64,000 nt of DNA from Cucumis sativus (lineage: Eukaryota; Streptophyta; Magnoliopsida; Cucurbitales; Cucurbitaceae). Of the stretch, positions 38,101 to 50,938 are shown in pieces; position 1 is the first letter of the stretch; every line of letters begins with the position of its first letter. Location: assembly GCF_000004075.3 (NCBI RefSeq), contig NC_026655.2, positions 23,793,489 to 23,857,488 on the forward strand. The letters run 5' to 3'. The notes under the pieces were generated by a model. That model was given only the letters and a program-made list of their open reading frames with translations, searched no databases and had not been told where the DNA came from. Made by a program: the position numbers and the translations under genes.

Positions 38101-41100
38101 TACATACCTTTGATAGTTCTGCTGCAAAGTCTGCCCCAAGTAAATTCATCGACACATCGGGTGAAAGCACTCTACCAAACCAAACAATAAAGCGGAAGCC
38201 GTCGTCATACAAGTACAGGCCTCTGGAATCTAAGCTATCAGCGGTCAGTGGCAACCTTTTCTCTATGCTATTAAGGTCAATAGTCTGAGTGGGAGATGCC
38301 TGCAAGTTAAAGTGGAATAAACTTATAGATTCTGAGAATATATCGCTTATTTTTTATATATAACTGAAGTGTAAGATTTGTGACCTTCAATAGATACTCA
38401 TCAAGTCGAATTAGTGAAGGATATAAAAGTTTCAATAGGTTTTTAACAGGAAGAATCATCATTGCAAGGCCTAATGCACATCGCTCATCAAGCACAGCGT
38501 CAGCAAAACCCCCTCGAAGAGGTACTGATTTGCACAATGCTAACCCATATAAAGGCAAGAACTTAAGAGACTCGGGATATATCATTCTGCCTCCCAAGCG
38601 ATGATGTACAGCATAGAGGTTACGATACTCTCTCAAGGCTTTAACGATTCTCTGTTGAACTGAAGTGCGAGCATCCTCCAGCTTATGGGACAGTGTTTTC
38701 TCAATTGCTGCAAGTTGTTTCAGTTAGAATTTAGAATGAGAGATTAACAAAGTGAATAGACGATAAATCTTAATAATTGAGGCTATCAAAGTCTCACATG
38801 CCATGCATAGAAGTTTGTGCCTAACATACCTAGCCTACTAAACAAGGAGACAATGGCACCAACATCAGCCTGGCGGTACATCTCACCCAAATCTGTAACC
38901 ACGGGTGCTGCTGCTGTATGAACTCTAATACGTCTCTCTCCACAAGATGCAGTATATCTTTTTATTGTCAAAGAACAAACTTATCGATAGAACCCTTAAA
39001 ATAGAGAAAATAAGTTAATTACCGGTAGAACCTAGACACCAACTTTGAAAACATCAATGAACTCAACCAAATCAAGATCAAAGAAATATGTGTGCTAGGT
39101 AAAAGGAAACAAGCAATCTTATGAGGAAAAACAACAGTTTCATGCACTAGTAGATTACAATCTTCATAGGGTTACTAGTTTAGATCAAGATCACACTGCA
39201 ACTAGTAATTACCAATTGAAAATTCGATATTAGTTAAGGAGATTTTTCAAAAGTGTAACATATGAATTTATTTGTATGCCTAAAAATGGATTACTTACAA
39301 TCCTGTAAATTAAATGCCTAATATTAATAAATTATGACAGAACATTCCTAAAAAGGAAAAGGGAAAAAAATCATTCAGATTGTGTCTATATATATATATA
39401 TCAAATAAAATAAAATAAAATAAAAAAACTGACAGTACTCTACAGATCAGAGAGAAATACTTGAACGCAAAACTCTATGAAATCTGGCAGAAATTCAATC
39501 TCACATCTGAACCTGGACTATAAAAAATTGAACTCCATGACCAAATGCATGAATATTAAAAAACGAAAATGGTTCAGAAAATTTAAAACCAAACATTGGA
39601 GAAACACATCGTGTGCACAAACCTACTTAAACAGCTGCTGATACTTAGGGACTGGGACTGCTACCTAATAGGGGAATTAATAGACGTTAGATGGGTATTA
39701 CCCCAACAGTTTACTCAAAGGATACAGTAAGGCAACTTGGAAGTAGACTGTCTGGGTTGTTAATAAGGTCTCTTCATAAGAAATTTGCATTGCAAATGCT
39801 TTATCACAATCTACAGCTGGAAGTGCCAATAAATCGGTGCTTCTTAACATAAAATTCCCATGAAACGATGTAAAGCGGATTCCTAAGAGAACAAACACAA
39901 ATAGTGAGAAGAGAAGCATCGACATGTAAGTAAAGAAGGAGACGAACAATCCTTGAGAACCAATAAAAAGAAAAGATCACCTTTTCCGCATCTTATACGC
40001 ATTACAGCTTCCCAGGCAGTTTCTCTAGTCAGGTCCCTTGCTAACTCATGTCTCAACTTTTCCCCATGAATGGAAGATTGGAAGCCTGGATAATAATACA
40101 CCTGGCCTCCAGTATATTTTGCCAAAGTCCCTAAGTACAAGAGAGAAACAAAGATAAATAAATAAATTGCCAGTGCACCATAACCGATGTTTGCATGTCA
40201 TGTAAAAAAGATAAATGGGTACAGGGAAGATTGTCATTAGATCCATCAGACCTAGATCAATAATCAGTAAATTTGTAACTAAAGAAAGGAAGAAGGAAAT
40301 GTCAAGCATTAATTTGTAACAAACATGAGTGACAGTAAACATAAAATGTAGACCTAAAATTCCAGTTTTCTCATAAAGCCAACCAAAATAAAAAATTTGA
40401 ATGCACCAGGATTATTGTGTAAAAGTTATTTTCTTAATAAACTAATAACCATTAGGCCTCATTGTTCACAGGAGAAACAAGCAAACATAGAATGTACCTA
40501 GGAAGCACTGACATTGACACGTGACACAGAGACATGGCGACACGACGCTATACCAATTTTAAAAAAAATAGGACACAACACGTCGGGGACACATTATTTT
40601 TTTAATTAAAAAAGTTAAATATAAGTTGTGCATATAAACATATTGTAAAATATTCCATTTGAAAGCATCAAAATAACAAGTTAAACACCATAGAACTCAT
40701 GAATTTATGTGTGAAGGTTTGGACGTGAATGTTGGGGTGTGACCGTTTGGATGTGGAGGGTTGGGCGTGGAGAATGAGGGATATTGTGGCTGTATGAGAT
40801 CTGTTCTTGGGAAAAGAAAAGGACAGGATAAATAATAAGCCTAAAATGTGAGGTTGATGGTCTGTCTTTGGGCTAGGCATTTGGGCTTTTAAAATGTTAG
40901 TTTTAGTAAATTTTTTCTTCCCAAACCTGCAGGTTCCGTGTCCCAGCCGTGTCCTAGAAGTGTGTCAGCCATGTCTGGGCATGTCCAAAATTAAAAAATA
41001 ATAAAATAATTGACACACCAGCTGGTGTGTCGGACAGAGCGTGTCAGGTGTGTCAAATGTTGGACACATGTCAGACACATGTCCGACACCGAAACTTCGC

Positions 41101-44100
41101 TATCTTATAAGTGTCGGTGCTTCTTAGAAATGTACCATGAGTTATTCAGATCCCCCCAAATGAAAACAAGTAGCCACAGTAATCTTCAAGGCTAGACCAG
41201 AGAAGCTCACAAAAATATATTTTTTAGATGTTCATAGTATGTTGTGGTGATTAGAAAAAGTCACCAACAAGCATAGCAGGCCCCAAGAAAATATTTTTTA
41301 GATGTTCATAGTCAGTCGTCAAATGTTCTTTTGGCAAGAAAAAAAAAAAAGATTTGACAGGACAGCCCCAAGAAAATTCTAAAGAATCAAATTCAATCAT
41401 GTGACAACTGACCACAAATACATTCTCCAGAGACAATATGAAGGGACTCCTTGTCCCTGCCTCATTAGGCTGTCCTTCATGATCTTTCCGAATGAAAGGT
41501 TTCCGTTTCTTACCAAACGTAAATAAATAAGAGATGAGAAGCATACCCAAGGAAGCAATATCTGTATACTTGTCACTAAATGCATAGACATTGACCCCAA
41601 TTTGGAACTTGGTAAATTCAGCAGCCATTTGTTTGTAGAATGGATCCTCGGGCAGTCTTAGTAAATGTTCTTTGTCTGTTCCGTAAACACGAAGATCATC
41701 CCCACGCAACTTCAAGCGGCCAACACCAAGAGATGGCAGTGTGTTTTGAAAAATTAACAACTTCCCCCCCAGTTGGCTCTGCAAAGAGAGTGGAGTGAAA
41801 CCAATAGTCATATAAAACTCTCTAAAATAGATCAGTTTGATTATAACCGAACTTACAATAATATCCACGTGTTTGTATTTTAATTCAATGACAAGGAAAT
41901 AACAATTTTATATAATAGAACAAGACAAACAAGTACGACAATGGCGACTAACTTAAAAGGTGTAGATAATGTACCATAACCATAAATGCTGCTTTAAGGG
42001 CTGGGCCGAAGGCAGATTCAACATTCACATTGTCCTGAAACATGGATGGCAAGCTATCTAGGAATGATTCCACCACAGTTCTTGATTCAGATAAGTTGAC
42101 AAGGAGATCATCCGGCAAAGGTACAAATATGTCATCCAGATCGGAAACCACCATCATTTGTGGTTGAGTCAAAGTCGACTGTGAAAGAAACAGGACTTTT
42201 AGCATGAAGTATCAAAATTGGGGTAAACATATAATAGCAACCAATATTTTCTACCTTCATATTATAAAAATGTATTGTGCTGTCAAAAGTCGCAAAACCT
42301 ATTTGTGTTCTAGTAGAACCAGGCAGCTCATCCAAGCATGACCTAATTGTTTGTGCCACAACCTGCAAAAGGAAATACAAATTTGACACGCTGAAAATTA
42401 GGCTCTTATTGTTTGGCAACCCCTCAATTAAGTATAACTTATTTGAAACACTTTCTTTACAGACATCTTGGTCGAATTTTAGGGAAAAAACTAGAAGAAA
42501 AAAAAAAAACCAATTATCATGGTCTATGGAGATAAATGAAAATACACCCACGAGGAGCAACCCACAGAAACAAAGTAACAAGAAATTTCTCCAATGATGA
42601 GAATAAAAAATAACAAAAATTAAAAAATGGTGAGAGGAAGGGTATGCGTAAAGGGGCAATAATGTTCAGATAAATTTGTAGGACTGGTTGGGTAGTAGCC
42701 TAGTAGGAGTATATAAGAAAGGGAGTTCGAGAAAAAACATTAGTTATCATTGTATTGGTGAGTTTTTAGTTTCTATTTCCTCGGATGATTTGAAAATGCC
42801 CAAATACTTTCTGGACGATCCTCAACAGGTTTTAAATAATTTTTTATTAGTATTCCTGATAACAACCTTTCATCTTCTAGGGTTAGGAAAGATAAAAAGA
42901 TTATTTTTGGTCTAAAGTCTTAATCAATCTTTCTATGGTTGATAGGGCATGGATAAAACTATATGATATGGACTTTGATAGAAAATGGAGGTTAATTGGC
43001 AACTTCCATTAGGAAGTTGGAAAATTGGTCTTACAAAGTACATTTCATCCAAAGTTTATAGTTGGTTATGGGGCTTGGCATTCGCTAAAATACTTACCTT
43101 CCTTACCATTTCGCTACAAAACTTACCTACCCCACCATGAAAAGGAGTTATGTTTAGAAAATGAAAATCCAACTTTCGCTACCATGCATGTGGTTATATT
43201 ATCGATAACAGTTCACAGGGGTGAACAAGGAGTGAATGTTCAGTTGCATTCTAGTTCTAGTTCTCTTGGTTCGGTGGAGGTAAGTAATGGAAAGCCCACA
43301 CTTCTCTACCTTCTAAAGCAGTTTATTCTCTTTTTACCACTCAGAGAAAGGAGCAACCATCTGCAAATAAACATTATCTATTTAAATGCTCATGAGGAAT
43401 CTTGTGCACATCTCTTATAGCAGATTCTCAGTCGATAGAAAAACCACACCACACCCATTGCCTCCTTGTATGAACTTCAGTCAATCAATCATTAATATCT
43501 TGGGATCAAATATTCCTTTTGTTAAAGGAGTTTCTAGTCGTTCCCCCTTAAGGATAATTTCTAATTGTTGCCCCCAAGGATAATCTTTCTATTTACAATT
43601 CAAATGGAGAATCAATAGTCAGTGTAAGTAATAAGGATATTATGGACTCTCAAGCACAATTTGAATATGTTAAAAAAGGTGTTGCTAAATGAAGAGCGCT
43701 CTTAAAGTCTTAATAAAGTAATAAACAAATATTACTGAAGCAAATGGCAAGGGCCTTGGAGGCGCTAGCCTAGGATATCTCTTAAATCACCGATTGATCC
43801 AAATGCTTAAGCTTATAGGTAAGGGTAAATTTAATATAATATCCAACACCCTCCCTCACTTGTGGAATTGAAATATCAAGAAAGACCCAACAAATTTAAA
43901 TTAACATTAAATGGAGAGGAAATAATGTTGCAAGGGTTTGAACACAAGGCCTTCGAGAACCACCTGCTCTGATAGCATCTTAAATTACCAACTCAACTCA
44001 AAAGCTTAAGCCAATAAATGAAGGTAAATTTATTATAATATCTAACACTCCCCCTCAGTTGTGGGTTTACAATATGAGGAAGAGCCAAGAAAGTGAAAAT

Positions 44101-47073
44101 TTATATTAATTGGAGAGGTATATGACATTGTAGGGCTCTGATACCATATTTGATAGTATGTGTTTCCATCTCAAAACCAATTGGCAATGAGAAGAGTAAC
44201 TCATATACCTTATAAGAAGTGTGAGTCCCCTTGGTTTTTCCAATGTGGGATTCTCAACATCTCAATATGCCCCTCAAAATAGTGCCTCTTTGAGTTCACC
44301 AATCTTGAACTAAATACATGTTTGGGCTTAATGAGCTCTGATACCATCTTAACTCACCGATTGACCCAAAAGCATCAGCTTATAGGTGAGGGTAAATTTA
44401 ATACACTGTCCAATAATATCAATCAAGGACATGTGCTTTCCATTGCCCCTTGCAATAGGCGAGCTCGAGGGCGCCTTGGAAGCATTGATTTTAATTAACC
44501 AAAAATAAAATGTAAAAAAGATGAGCATAGTTTTGAGACCATGAGTTGCTAGCTAGTAGGTTGTTGGGTTGTTTATTAGTTACAAACCAGTAAAACTGCC
44601 GGTTAATTTTTGTCAGTTTAGATTTCAGTTGGTTATAATATTTTTTTTGAAACAAAGACAAACTTCTATATCAATTATCAGAACTCAATGTGCAAGAGAA
44701 TTATACAAAGAGCGAAATAAAGAAGTCTAAACAAGCGAAAGAAGGACAATGATCAAAAGATGCACCGACATCTCAACTAGGTTGACACCCCCTTAGCACC
44801 AAAACGTCACCCAGACATTTCAGTTGGTTATAATAATGGTATGAATACCACTATTAGGATGGTGATGGACAGATTATCATTCAATTTTCTCACTGATTTA
44901 GTTTTTACCAAAGAAACCTTCCATATCAACCTAAATGCTATCATTCAATTCATATCATTCTTTTAGATTGGAAGCACAATTCCCAAAACAGAATTTTCTT
45001 ATGATTTGGATTTGGTTGAGCATTATTTTATTTTCATTTCCTTAGTGAACAATTTAGCATCCTTTTCAAAAAAATCAATAAAATAGAAAATATACAAAGA
45101 AAATGAGAAGATAAAGGAAATAAAACTAATAATAGTTGTAAGTTGTAACACTTGTAATCCATTGGGGTGATCTCATCATTTTGTAATTTCATTTTATTAA
45201 TGAATGATTCTTTAAAAAAATAGTAGTAGTAGAAGCAATTGTATAGAAATGTTTACCTCTAGCATCCCACTTCTAACTGCAGCTATAGAAACATCGATAA
45301 GGAAAAAGTATAGTGGAGGCATAGGTGGTCGAACCATGTACTCGGTTGGAGCAACAAAATCCACACTACCCTTAGTGAGCTCAGGTCGCTGATCCAAATC
45401 AATTCTCTGGCCAGTGGCATCCAAATGAGCAAAATAATCTCCTGGAACTGAATAAGGAAGCGATGTAATTCAATATAATCCAACAGGGGAAATAGTAATA
45501 TACAAAAAGAAATTACTTTTTCTCAGCAAATAATACAAATAGATAATATTTGGCTTCCCAAGAAGACGAAAGATAATGAAGTGGATATTCTATTCAAGTT
45601 CTACAGTAACACTAAATTCTTTGTCCAAGAAAAGAAAGGAGAAAATAAAAAGACAGGTTTATACTGGCTAAAGTTCAAAAGAACAGACGTAACTTTGAAT
45701 CTTAAAAATATGTCTTCTATGCACTAGACTTCCACATAAGAAATTGTGACTGCATTGCAATAGGTCATATCATTTCTAATTCTAGTGTCAAGGGCCAAGA
45801 AAATTATAATTCTTCATACCATCATTCAGCAATGAACAAATGTTGCAGCGCCACTTTCTTCCAGCATCTGTGAATGTGGCATATGGATTTATATAAGTGC
45901 GACACCTCCTACAGCGGATGACGCCAGTTGAAGCAAAATTGATAACTGGCACTTCTTCCTAGAGAAAAATTAGAGAAATTTAACAAGGTAACTTTAGCAT
46001 GCACAGAAATCAAAGTATTACACAGAGACGCTAACCCCACTAGGAGCTTCTGCAAGTGGACAAACAATTGCTCCAAGAGGTAAATGCCACCTTGAGACCA
46101 GTGACTGAGAACTGGGTATAGCACTGGTTGTAAAACGTAAATATCTTTTATCGCAGTTCATGGCGTACACCTCGGAGAACATTTTAGGCTCTTCATCACC
46201 ATTCAATGGCCTTGGAAGTGCTTTTGGATCAATTCCTGCATCAATTGATCCTGGAATAGATCCAATAGAAAGTGAGTTGAAATCTTCAGCCAATCCTTGA
46301 ATCGAACCAAGAGGAGGTCCAGTTCCTGGATGGTGCTTTTGGTCCGTAGACAGTAAACCTTGTGAGGCTGCAGCAGGAGGAGGCGGGACATAACCTCCTT
46401 GGTGACTAAGGAAAGGGGAAGCTGGTGCTGAAGGAGGACCATACGGCCCTTGGTGACTAACAAAAGGAGGAGGTTGCATTTGTTGGGAATGTAAATCTGC
46501 ATTAGGTTGCTTATGGACATACCCAGGCAAAGAGGACTGAAAATTAGGCCTGGCTGATGGAAAAGATGGATCTGACATAGGCTGTGGAACATTTGTGGGA
46601 GGAGGACCTAAGCTTTGAGGAGGTGATCCCATCGGCACTGAAGGAACCTGACTTTGCTGGTGAAAGGAAACTGAAGGGGGTGGTACATAAGCTCCAGGGG
46701 GTTGCCCCATTGGTGGAATTCGTGGAGGAGGTGGTTGAGATGGTGAACTAAACTGTGGAGCTGGGAAACGCTGGAAAGACCCAGCAGTAGCCGGGACGCT
46801 TGATGTTGGTGGAGGTGGAACAGATGGATCAGAAAACCTACCTGGTTGCATAGGTCTAAACCCAGGGACCCCTGATCCAACTGCAGGACCAGAGGATGGA
46901 GGAAAAGGCATTGTGTTTGGGGGCATAACAGGAGCGCCAGGTCTAAAACGAGTGGTGTCTGATCCAACTACAGGACCAGAGGATGAAAAGGGTGACGTGG
47001 TCTGAGTGGCAGTAAAAGGTGTGCCGGCAGGTCTAGTAGGAAAGTTCGGGTGAGCAGGATTTTCAGTCCCCAT
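35145..47073 (-). CDS. SEC24-type COPII coat subunit (cargo-binding)
   Basis: Twelve coding exons: 46036-47073, 45820-45958, 45257-45447, 42255-42362, 41975-42178, 41547-41778, 39981-40130, 39726-39882, 38830-38957, 38385-38707, 38108-38299 and 35145-35378. They encode 1031 residues with all phases consistent (Arabidopsis SEC24A is about 1038). The order is a Pro/Gln/Ser-rich disordered N-terminus (about 1-270), zinc finger CRRCRTY with CNIC, trunk ([58 protein letters not shown]), beta-sandwich ([20 protein letters not shown]), helical region, and gelsolin-like end ([15 protein letters not shown], then [20 protein letters not shown]). It selects cargo for ER-to-Golgi vesicles with SEC23. The start [17 protein letters not shown] sits in an AAACCATGG context. 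Intron 8 looks U12-type. Introns 3 (2.9 kb) and 11 (2.7 kb) hold retroelements. Confidence 0.96.
35880..37990 (+). mobile_element. Degenerate Ty1/copia retrotransposon fragment, antisense in SEC24 intron 11
   Basis: Forward-strand pieces follow copia order: a reverse-transcriptase start ([14 protein letters not shown]-like with frameshift, about 36320-36470), [19 protein letters not shown] near 36560, [10 protein letters not shown]-like near 36770, [20 protein letters not shown] with [16 protein letters not shown] (36984-37304), the RNase H segment [46 protein letters not shown], and [17 protein letters not shown], ending at 37717. A purine tract TTGAGGGGAG and TGTTAGAAAT at about 37729 mark the start of the 3' LTR. 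Many stops and frameshifts make it dead. The 5' LTR, gag and most of integrase are missing. The LTR's right end is not certain. Confidence 0.85.
38958..39725 (-). other. SEC24 intron 8, apparent U12-type (minor) intron
   Basis: The donor reads GTATCCTTTG immediately after exon 8, an exact match to the U12 GT-AG 5' consensus. Near the 3' end the minus strand has TTCTTTGAC, close to the U12 branch-site consensus TTCCTTAAC, placing the branch adenosine about 10-11 nt before the acceptor AAAAAG. The exon junction is fixed by protein continuity ([14 protein letters not shown]). There is no polypyrimidine tract before the acceptor, as expected for this class. Confidence 0.85.
40498..41127. mobile_element. 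hAT-like non-autonomous element, second family member
   Basis: A 630-bp insertion in SEC24 intron 6. The left terminus is CTAGGAAGCACTGACATTGACAC; the right terminus, read on the minus strand, is CTAAGAAGCACCGACAC. The flanking octamers are GAATGTAC and AAATGTAC (seven of eight match). Sub-terminal GTGTC/GACAC motifs are numerous on both sides (for example GACACATGTCCGACAC), as in hAT elements. The termini match those of 3056-3418. No transposase is seen. Confidence 0.8.
42690..43775 (+). other. Part of SEC24 intron 3, unassigned insertion-like DNA
   Basis: Left part of the unusually long intron 3, on the + strand. Several open frames (42688-42915, 43025-43420) contain Trp- and Arg-bearing segments that hint at a decayed retroelement ORF. 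I cannot place them in a family, and stops interrupt all of them. Confidence 0.3.
43776..44410 (-). mobile_element. Cluster of TRIM-like miniature LTR elements in SEC24 intron 3
   Basis: Three related units of about 70 bp (about 43776-43842, 43978-44046 and 44347-44410) share CACCGATTGACCCAAAAGC, TTAAGC, TATAGGTGAGGGTAAATTTA and TATCCAACA. Units two and three are each preceded by GCTCTGATACCA or a variant (43966-43977 degenerate, 44135-44146 and 44335-44346 exact), the complement of the TGGTATCAGAGC primer-binding site for initiator tRNA-Met. Units one and two are followed by CTCCCTCACTTGTGG or CTCCCCCTCAGTTGTGG, the complement of a purine tract. This is the plan LTR, polypurine tract, tiny internal region, primer site, LTR on the minus strand, with no coding sequence. 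Confidence 0.65.
44635..44690 (-). repeat. Retroposon 3'-tail-like repeat
   Basis: On the minus strand it ends ATAGAAGTTTGTCTTTGTTTC followed by an A-run of eight. It belongs to the same tail pattern as 34245, and a forward copy lies nearby at 45181-45221 (TTTCATTTTATTAATGAATG, then A7). Confidence 0.4.
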
Positions 47074-47970
47074 GGTTTCTATTGTCGCACTCTCACGCCC
47101 TTAGAATTAATGGGATGCTAGCATGACGCAGACCTGTCCAGCCAACAGTGAAAAAGGATAAAAAAAAATCAAAACTAATTCTCAAAGAAGAGATGAATGA
47201 ATTGCCAATCAACGCGCAAATAAGAACTTCCACAACATAAATCTTACTAAACAGCCAGACATCTCCTAACTCAGCGCCAAAGCATATTTAAATTACAATA
47301 GAAAGATGAACGGGATGCAGGGAAAAACATAAAGAACTCGAAAATGCAACCCAGAAAATCCCCTAGATTCCATATACGTAATTGTTCAAACTGATTCTTT
47401 AGGTAGACAGAGGAATTTCGGAAACCAGAGTTCAAAGGAGGCAAACATCGAGTAAGTATGATCAATAACTGAAACTGAATTCACAAGTCAATTTGGTACG
47501 CAGATAATAGCAGTGGGAGAAGCAAGATTTGAAAGAGAAAGAAGATGTCGAATTGATTCCGGGAAAGTCAAAAAAGAGCATGAAATCGAAGCTAGCATTG
47601 CGTGAAAAGAAAGAGAGATCTGGCACAGGCAAAGAAGTAAAAACAAAAAATTGTAATAAAGAAACTGATTCGGAAGCAAGTGGTACGACATCAAAGCAAA
47701 GCAAAACAATAAAACATGGGTAGGGTGGAATTGAATTGAATTGAATTGAAATGAAATGAATAGGCGAATCGAGAAAGGGAGAGGGGAAGAGATTTACCTT
47801 GGGTGTAGGAGGGTCTGCAAGCAGAGTGGGATCGAAGAGCTGGGCGGATCGGAAGTGAGGAAAGAAGGAAAGCCAGCCAGTAAGAGAGAGAAGATAGGCG
47901 AGGAGAGAGATGAGTGATTTTGGAAATGGAAACCCACCAGCATGACCATCCCCTCCCTTCCGATTCATTC
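47074..47970 (-). promoter_or_regulatory. 5' leader of SEC24 with leader intron
   Basis: A donor CACCCAAG then GTAAAT lies at 47798/47797, and an acceptor ATTCTAAG at 47100 gives a 697-nt leader intron ending 26 nt before the start codon. The upstream exon (about 47798-47960) contains pyrimidine-rich TCTCTC sequence. Upstream ATGs at 47968 and 47972 would matter only if transcription begins beyond them. The intron itself holds no convincing coding sequence. Confidence 0.55.
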
Positions 47971-47989
47971 ACTAAATTAATTCAAACTC

Positions 47990-50830
47990 AATTATTTCTC
48001 TCTACATTTTTACCCCCACCCAATTTCACAACAATTAACGTAAAATAACTTTATTCTAAGTTTCATTAATCGGTCTATAGTGTGGTCTAATCTTGAGTTA
48101 TGGAACCATTGTTTTGGACTCTGATGTGTGATGTTAAACTCATTTCTGTCTTTCTTTTTATTACAATTACAATTTTTGAACAACATTAATTATATGGATA
48201 CGTTGTGGCGATCAAAATATCTACACATCAGAAAATCAAATAAAAAAGGTCATTATTCTTGAATAAGCACCTCGATTGTATCTTTATTAAATAAGTAAGT
48301 TTATATTCTACAAACGATTTTTATATATGTATATATATATATATACTTGTTGTTTGAACTTTATAATTATTCTAATAAATCCTAGACTTGAAAGCCCATA
48401 TCTTATAAGTTCTTCTAGTGTTATGCTTAGTAGACTTTTTATAAATGTGGAAATATAATAAACTAATTGATATATTAGATATAGATTATTTGTCATTTTA
48501 AAAGTTCAATAACAAATGACAACCTTTTAAGATGGAATTTGCTTTTAAACTGAATTAATTTCAAATACAGTAAAATAAACCAACATATTTACAAAATATA
48601 ACATAATTTCATAATTTATTATTAAACCTCTATAAATTTATTATAAATATTTATTGATATCTAACGTCGATATATTTTAAAATTTTACTGTCAAATATTT
48701 TCAACCTTTTTCTTATTTAAAATAATTTTTCACTTTAAACTTTAAACTAAATTATATAAAATATTATTAAACTCTTTCTTTCGTTTTTTAAAAGTTAAAA
48801 AATTTACTATTTCTGTTACTTTATAATTTGTCATCTAACTTATGGGATAAACGTTTGATCTTTTATTCAAGTGTGCAATTCAGTATTCACCCTATCATGA
48901 CAAAAGAAAATTTGTCATCCATTAATATTTTGTCCCTTTGATTTGTGTGTTACTCCCTCTAACATTGGTCAACCACATCTATATGAGATAAGTCGATGAT
49001 TTAATCGAATCTTTTAATGTCTTACTTCAGGTCATACCATCTTATTAAGAAAATTAGTTGTACATATGTCATGCTTACATTGTCTTTATATACCAACTAT
49101 AACAAGAGTTTAGACAACTCATCAACTATACTTACATCCAAGTATGATATTACCCAAAACGTGTTTGAAAGATTGTTCCTACCCTGTCGAATTAAGTAGG
49201 ATAGTTTATTGGTTTTATATGTTTATTTAATTATTTTATAGGTTTTGAGTACTTGAGAGATAGAACGAGGAATTTTTAACTATCTGGAGCTAAAACAATC
49301 CAAAATGGAACTTAACTATGCTTAGTTGAGAAAGATGGAGTTGAAATTTTCAAACTGTGCTCCAATCGACACTACTAAACAATAGTTGTCATTTTCAAGT
49401 AAACAGTATAGCACAATTGTGTTTCTCCCTTAGAGCGCACGAACACTTTGATTCCACCTCATACACTAGAAGACACGCATATGTGGTGCTGTGACAACTT
49501 TATAAATATAAAGCTTTTACAAATCTAGGTCATCTTCTAGACTTCTTCTAATTCCAACTATTTTTTCTCGACTTTCCTCTTTTATTCCCTCATGTTTTTA
49601 GTCTTTTGATGTATTCAAACCCGTCCCCATTAATTGGTGTGTCAATTGTGATCTAAGGTAATCATTTATAGCTTGGATTGTAGAATTTCTCTAATTTGAT
49701 ACTGTTGTGAGCCTTTGAACCATACATTCACATATTAGCTTGATTCATTTGTGTTTTAGTGGACCGTGCTTGGAAATTTTCAAATTGATATTTTATATGT
49801 GAAATATAATCTTATGCTGATCACTAAAAGCGATAGATTATACTAACTTACAAATTGTATTGTTATAACCAATATCATATTATATTTAATTGATTGAATA
49901 CCTGAATCACGACTTCTATAGTTAGTTATACCATCTAACATTTGCTAACGTGACATTAAAAACTACGTTACACAAGTTGATTGCAATTGAAATTTTAGTT
50001 GCAACAACTTTACCATACATAAAAAATAAGTTTCATAAGTGCCAACTTTTTTCATTATGCTTTATTCTTCCTGTCATTGTCGACAATTAAGATACACTTA
50101 GCTACATGTCAAGTTCAAAGGGATTTTTATCGTAATTAGTTTTTATTTCAAAACAATCATCTCTCTATGATTATTTTTCAGTTACTAAAGCTAGCCTTTA
50201 TTTGAGAAAACTATTTGTTTGGTTTTAAAATAGTTCATTTTGGATCTAATACTTATAATTCCTCCAGCTTTTCTACTATGTCAGACATACTCCAATTACA
50301 CGAAACAGTTTTTTTAGGAAAAACGTAATTTGAATCCTTATAAGAACCTTTCCATGTTGCAACAAAAGTAATAAGAAATATCAGAGCATCAAAAAAGTAC
50401 AAGAACAAGAACAAGCAACTTAATCTTGTAAACATAATCAACAAGATTTCACAAAGTTTATGTAGAGAAATGGTAGTGAGTCTTACAGAGATGAAACAAC
50501 AAATAATAATTAGGGTTATTTTCAAGGATGAAAAGATAACAAAAATATTTACAAAATGTATCGAAATATTATCGATGGATGGACGCTAATAATCGAATGC
50601 ATGTTTAGTCAAAGTATATGATTATCAACTATCAATTATTAATTAAAAAATGTATTATTTTCGTTTAATTCGTTGACCGTTAAAAAAGAAAAAAAATTCT
50701 CCGACGTCGTATAGTTCATCGTGGCGCGCCATTCTTTCAGTTACCGTGAACATATTTCTCAGGAACTTATTTCTCTTAATTGAGTCACCTACTCACCTAA
50801 CCAGTTGTTGAAGCTCTTCATCCACACCCT
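47990..50830. other. Intergenic region between divergent SEC24 and ACLA genes
   Basis: About 2.8 kb, strongly AT-rich, including a TATATA run near 48325-48345. No protein family is recognised on either strand and no RNA gene is seen. Confidence 0.5.
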
Positions 50831-50938
50831 TATTTTTCATACCTCTCTCTCTCTATTTAATCTTCCAATCTATTTTCCCTTATTTCTCACATTCGTTGAA
50901 TTTCTTTTCTCAATTGGAAGAACATCAGGAAGTTTGTA
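50831..50938 (+). promoter_or_regulatory. ACLA core promoter / leader
   Basis: A pyrimidine patch ACCTCTCTCTCTCTA (50841-50855) runs straight into TATTTAATC, a TATA-like box, about 85 bp before the start codon. The leader then reads through CAATTGGAAGAACATCAGG to the ATG. Y-patch plus TATA is common in plant housekeeping promoters. The exact start site is inferred. Confidence 0.5.

Noticed and set aside
41251-41868. 205-codon minus frame as a separate gene
   Set aside because: Its core is SEC24 exon 6. The extensions on both sides are intron sequence that happens to stay open.
46203-46967. Minus-strand open frames inside SEC24 exon 1 in other frames (129 and 119 codons)
   Set aside because: They are shadows of the Pro/Gln-rich SEC24 N-terminus read in other frames, with Leu/His-rich low-complexity products.
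47462-47968. 168-codon minus frame starting MNRKGGDGHAGG upstream of SEC24
   Set aside because: It spans the SEC24 leader exon and runs across the leader donor into the intron. The residues are Ser/Phe/Leu low complexity from pyrimidine-rich DNA.
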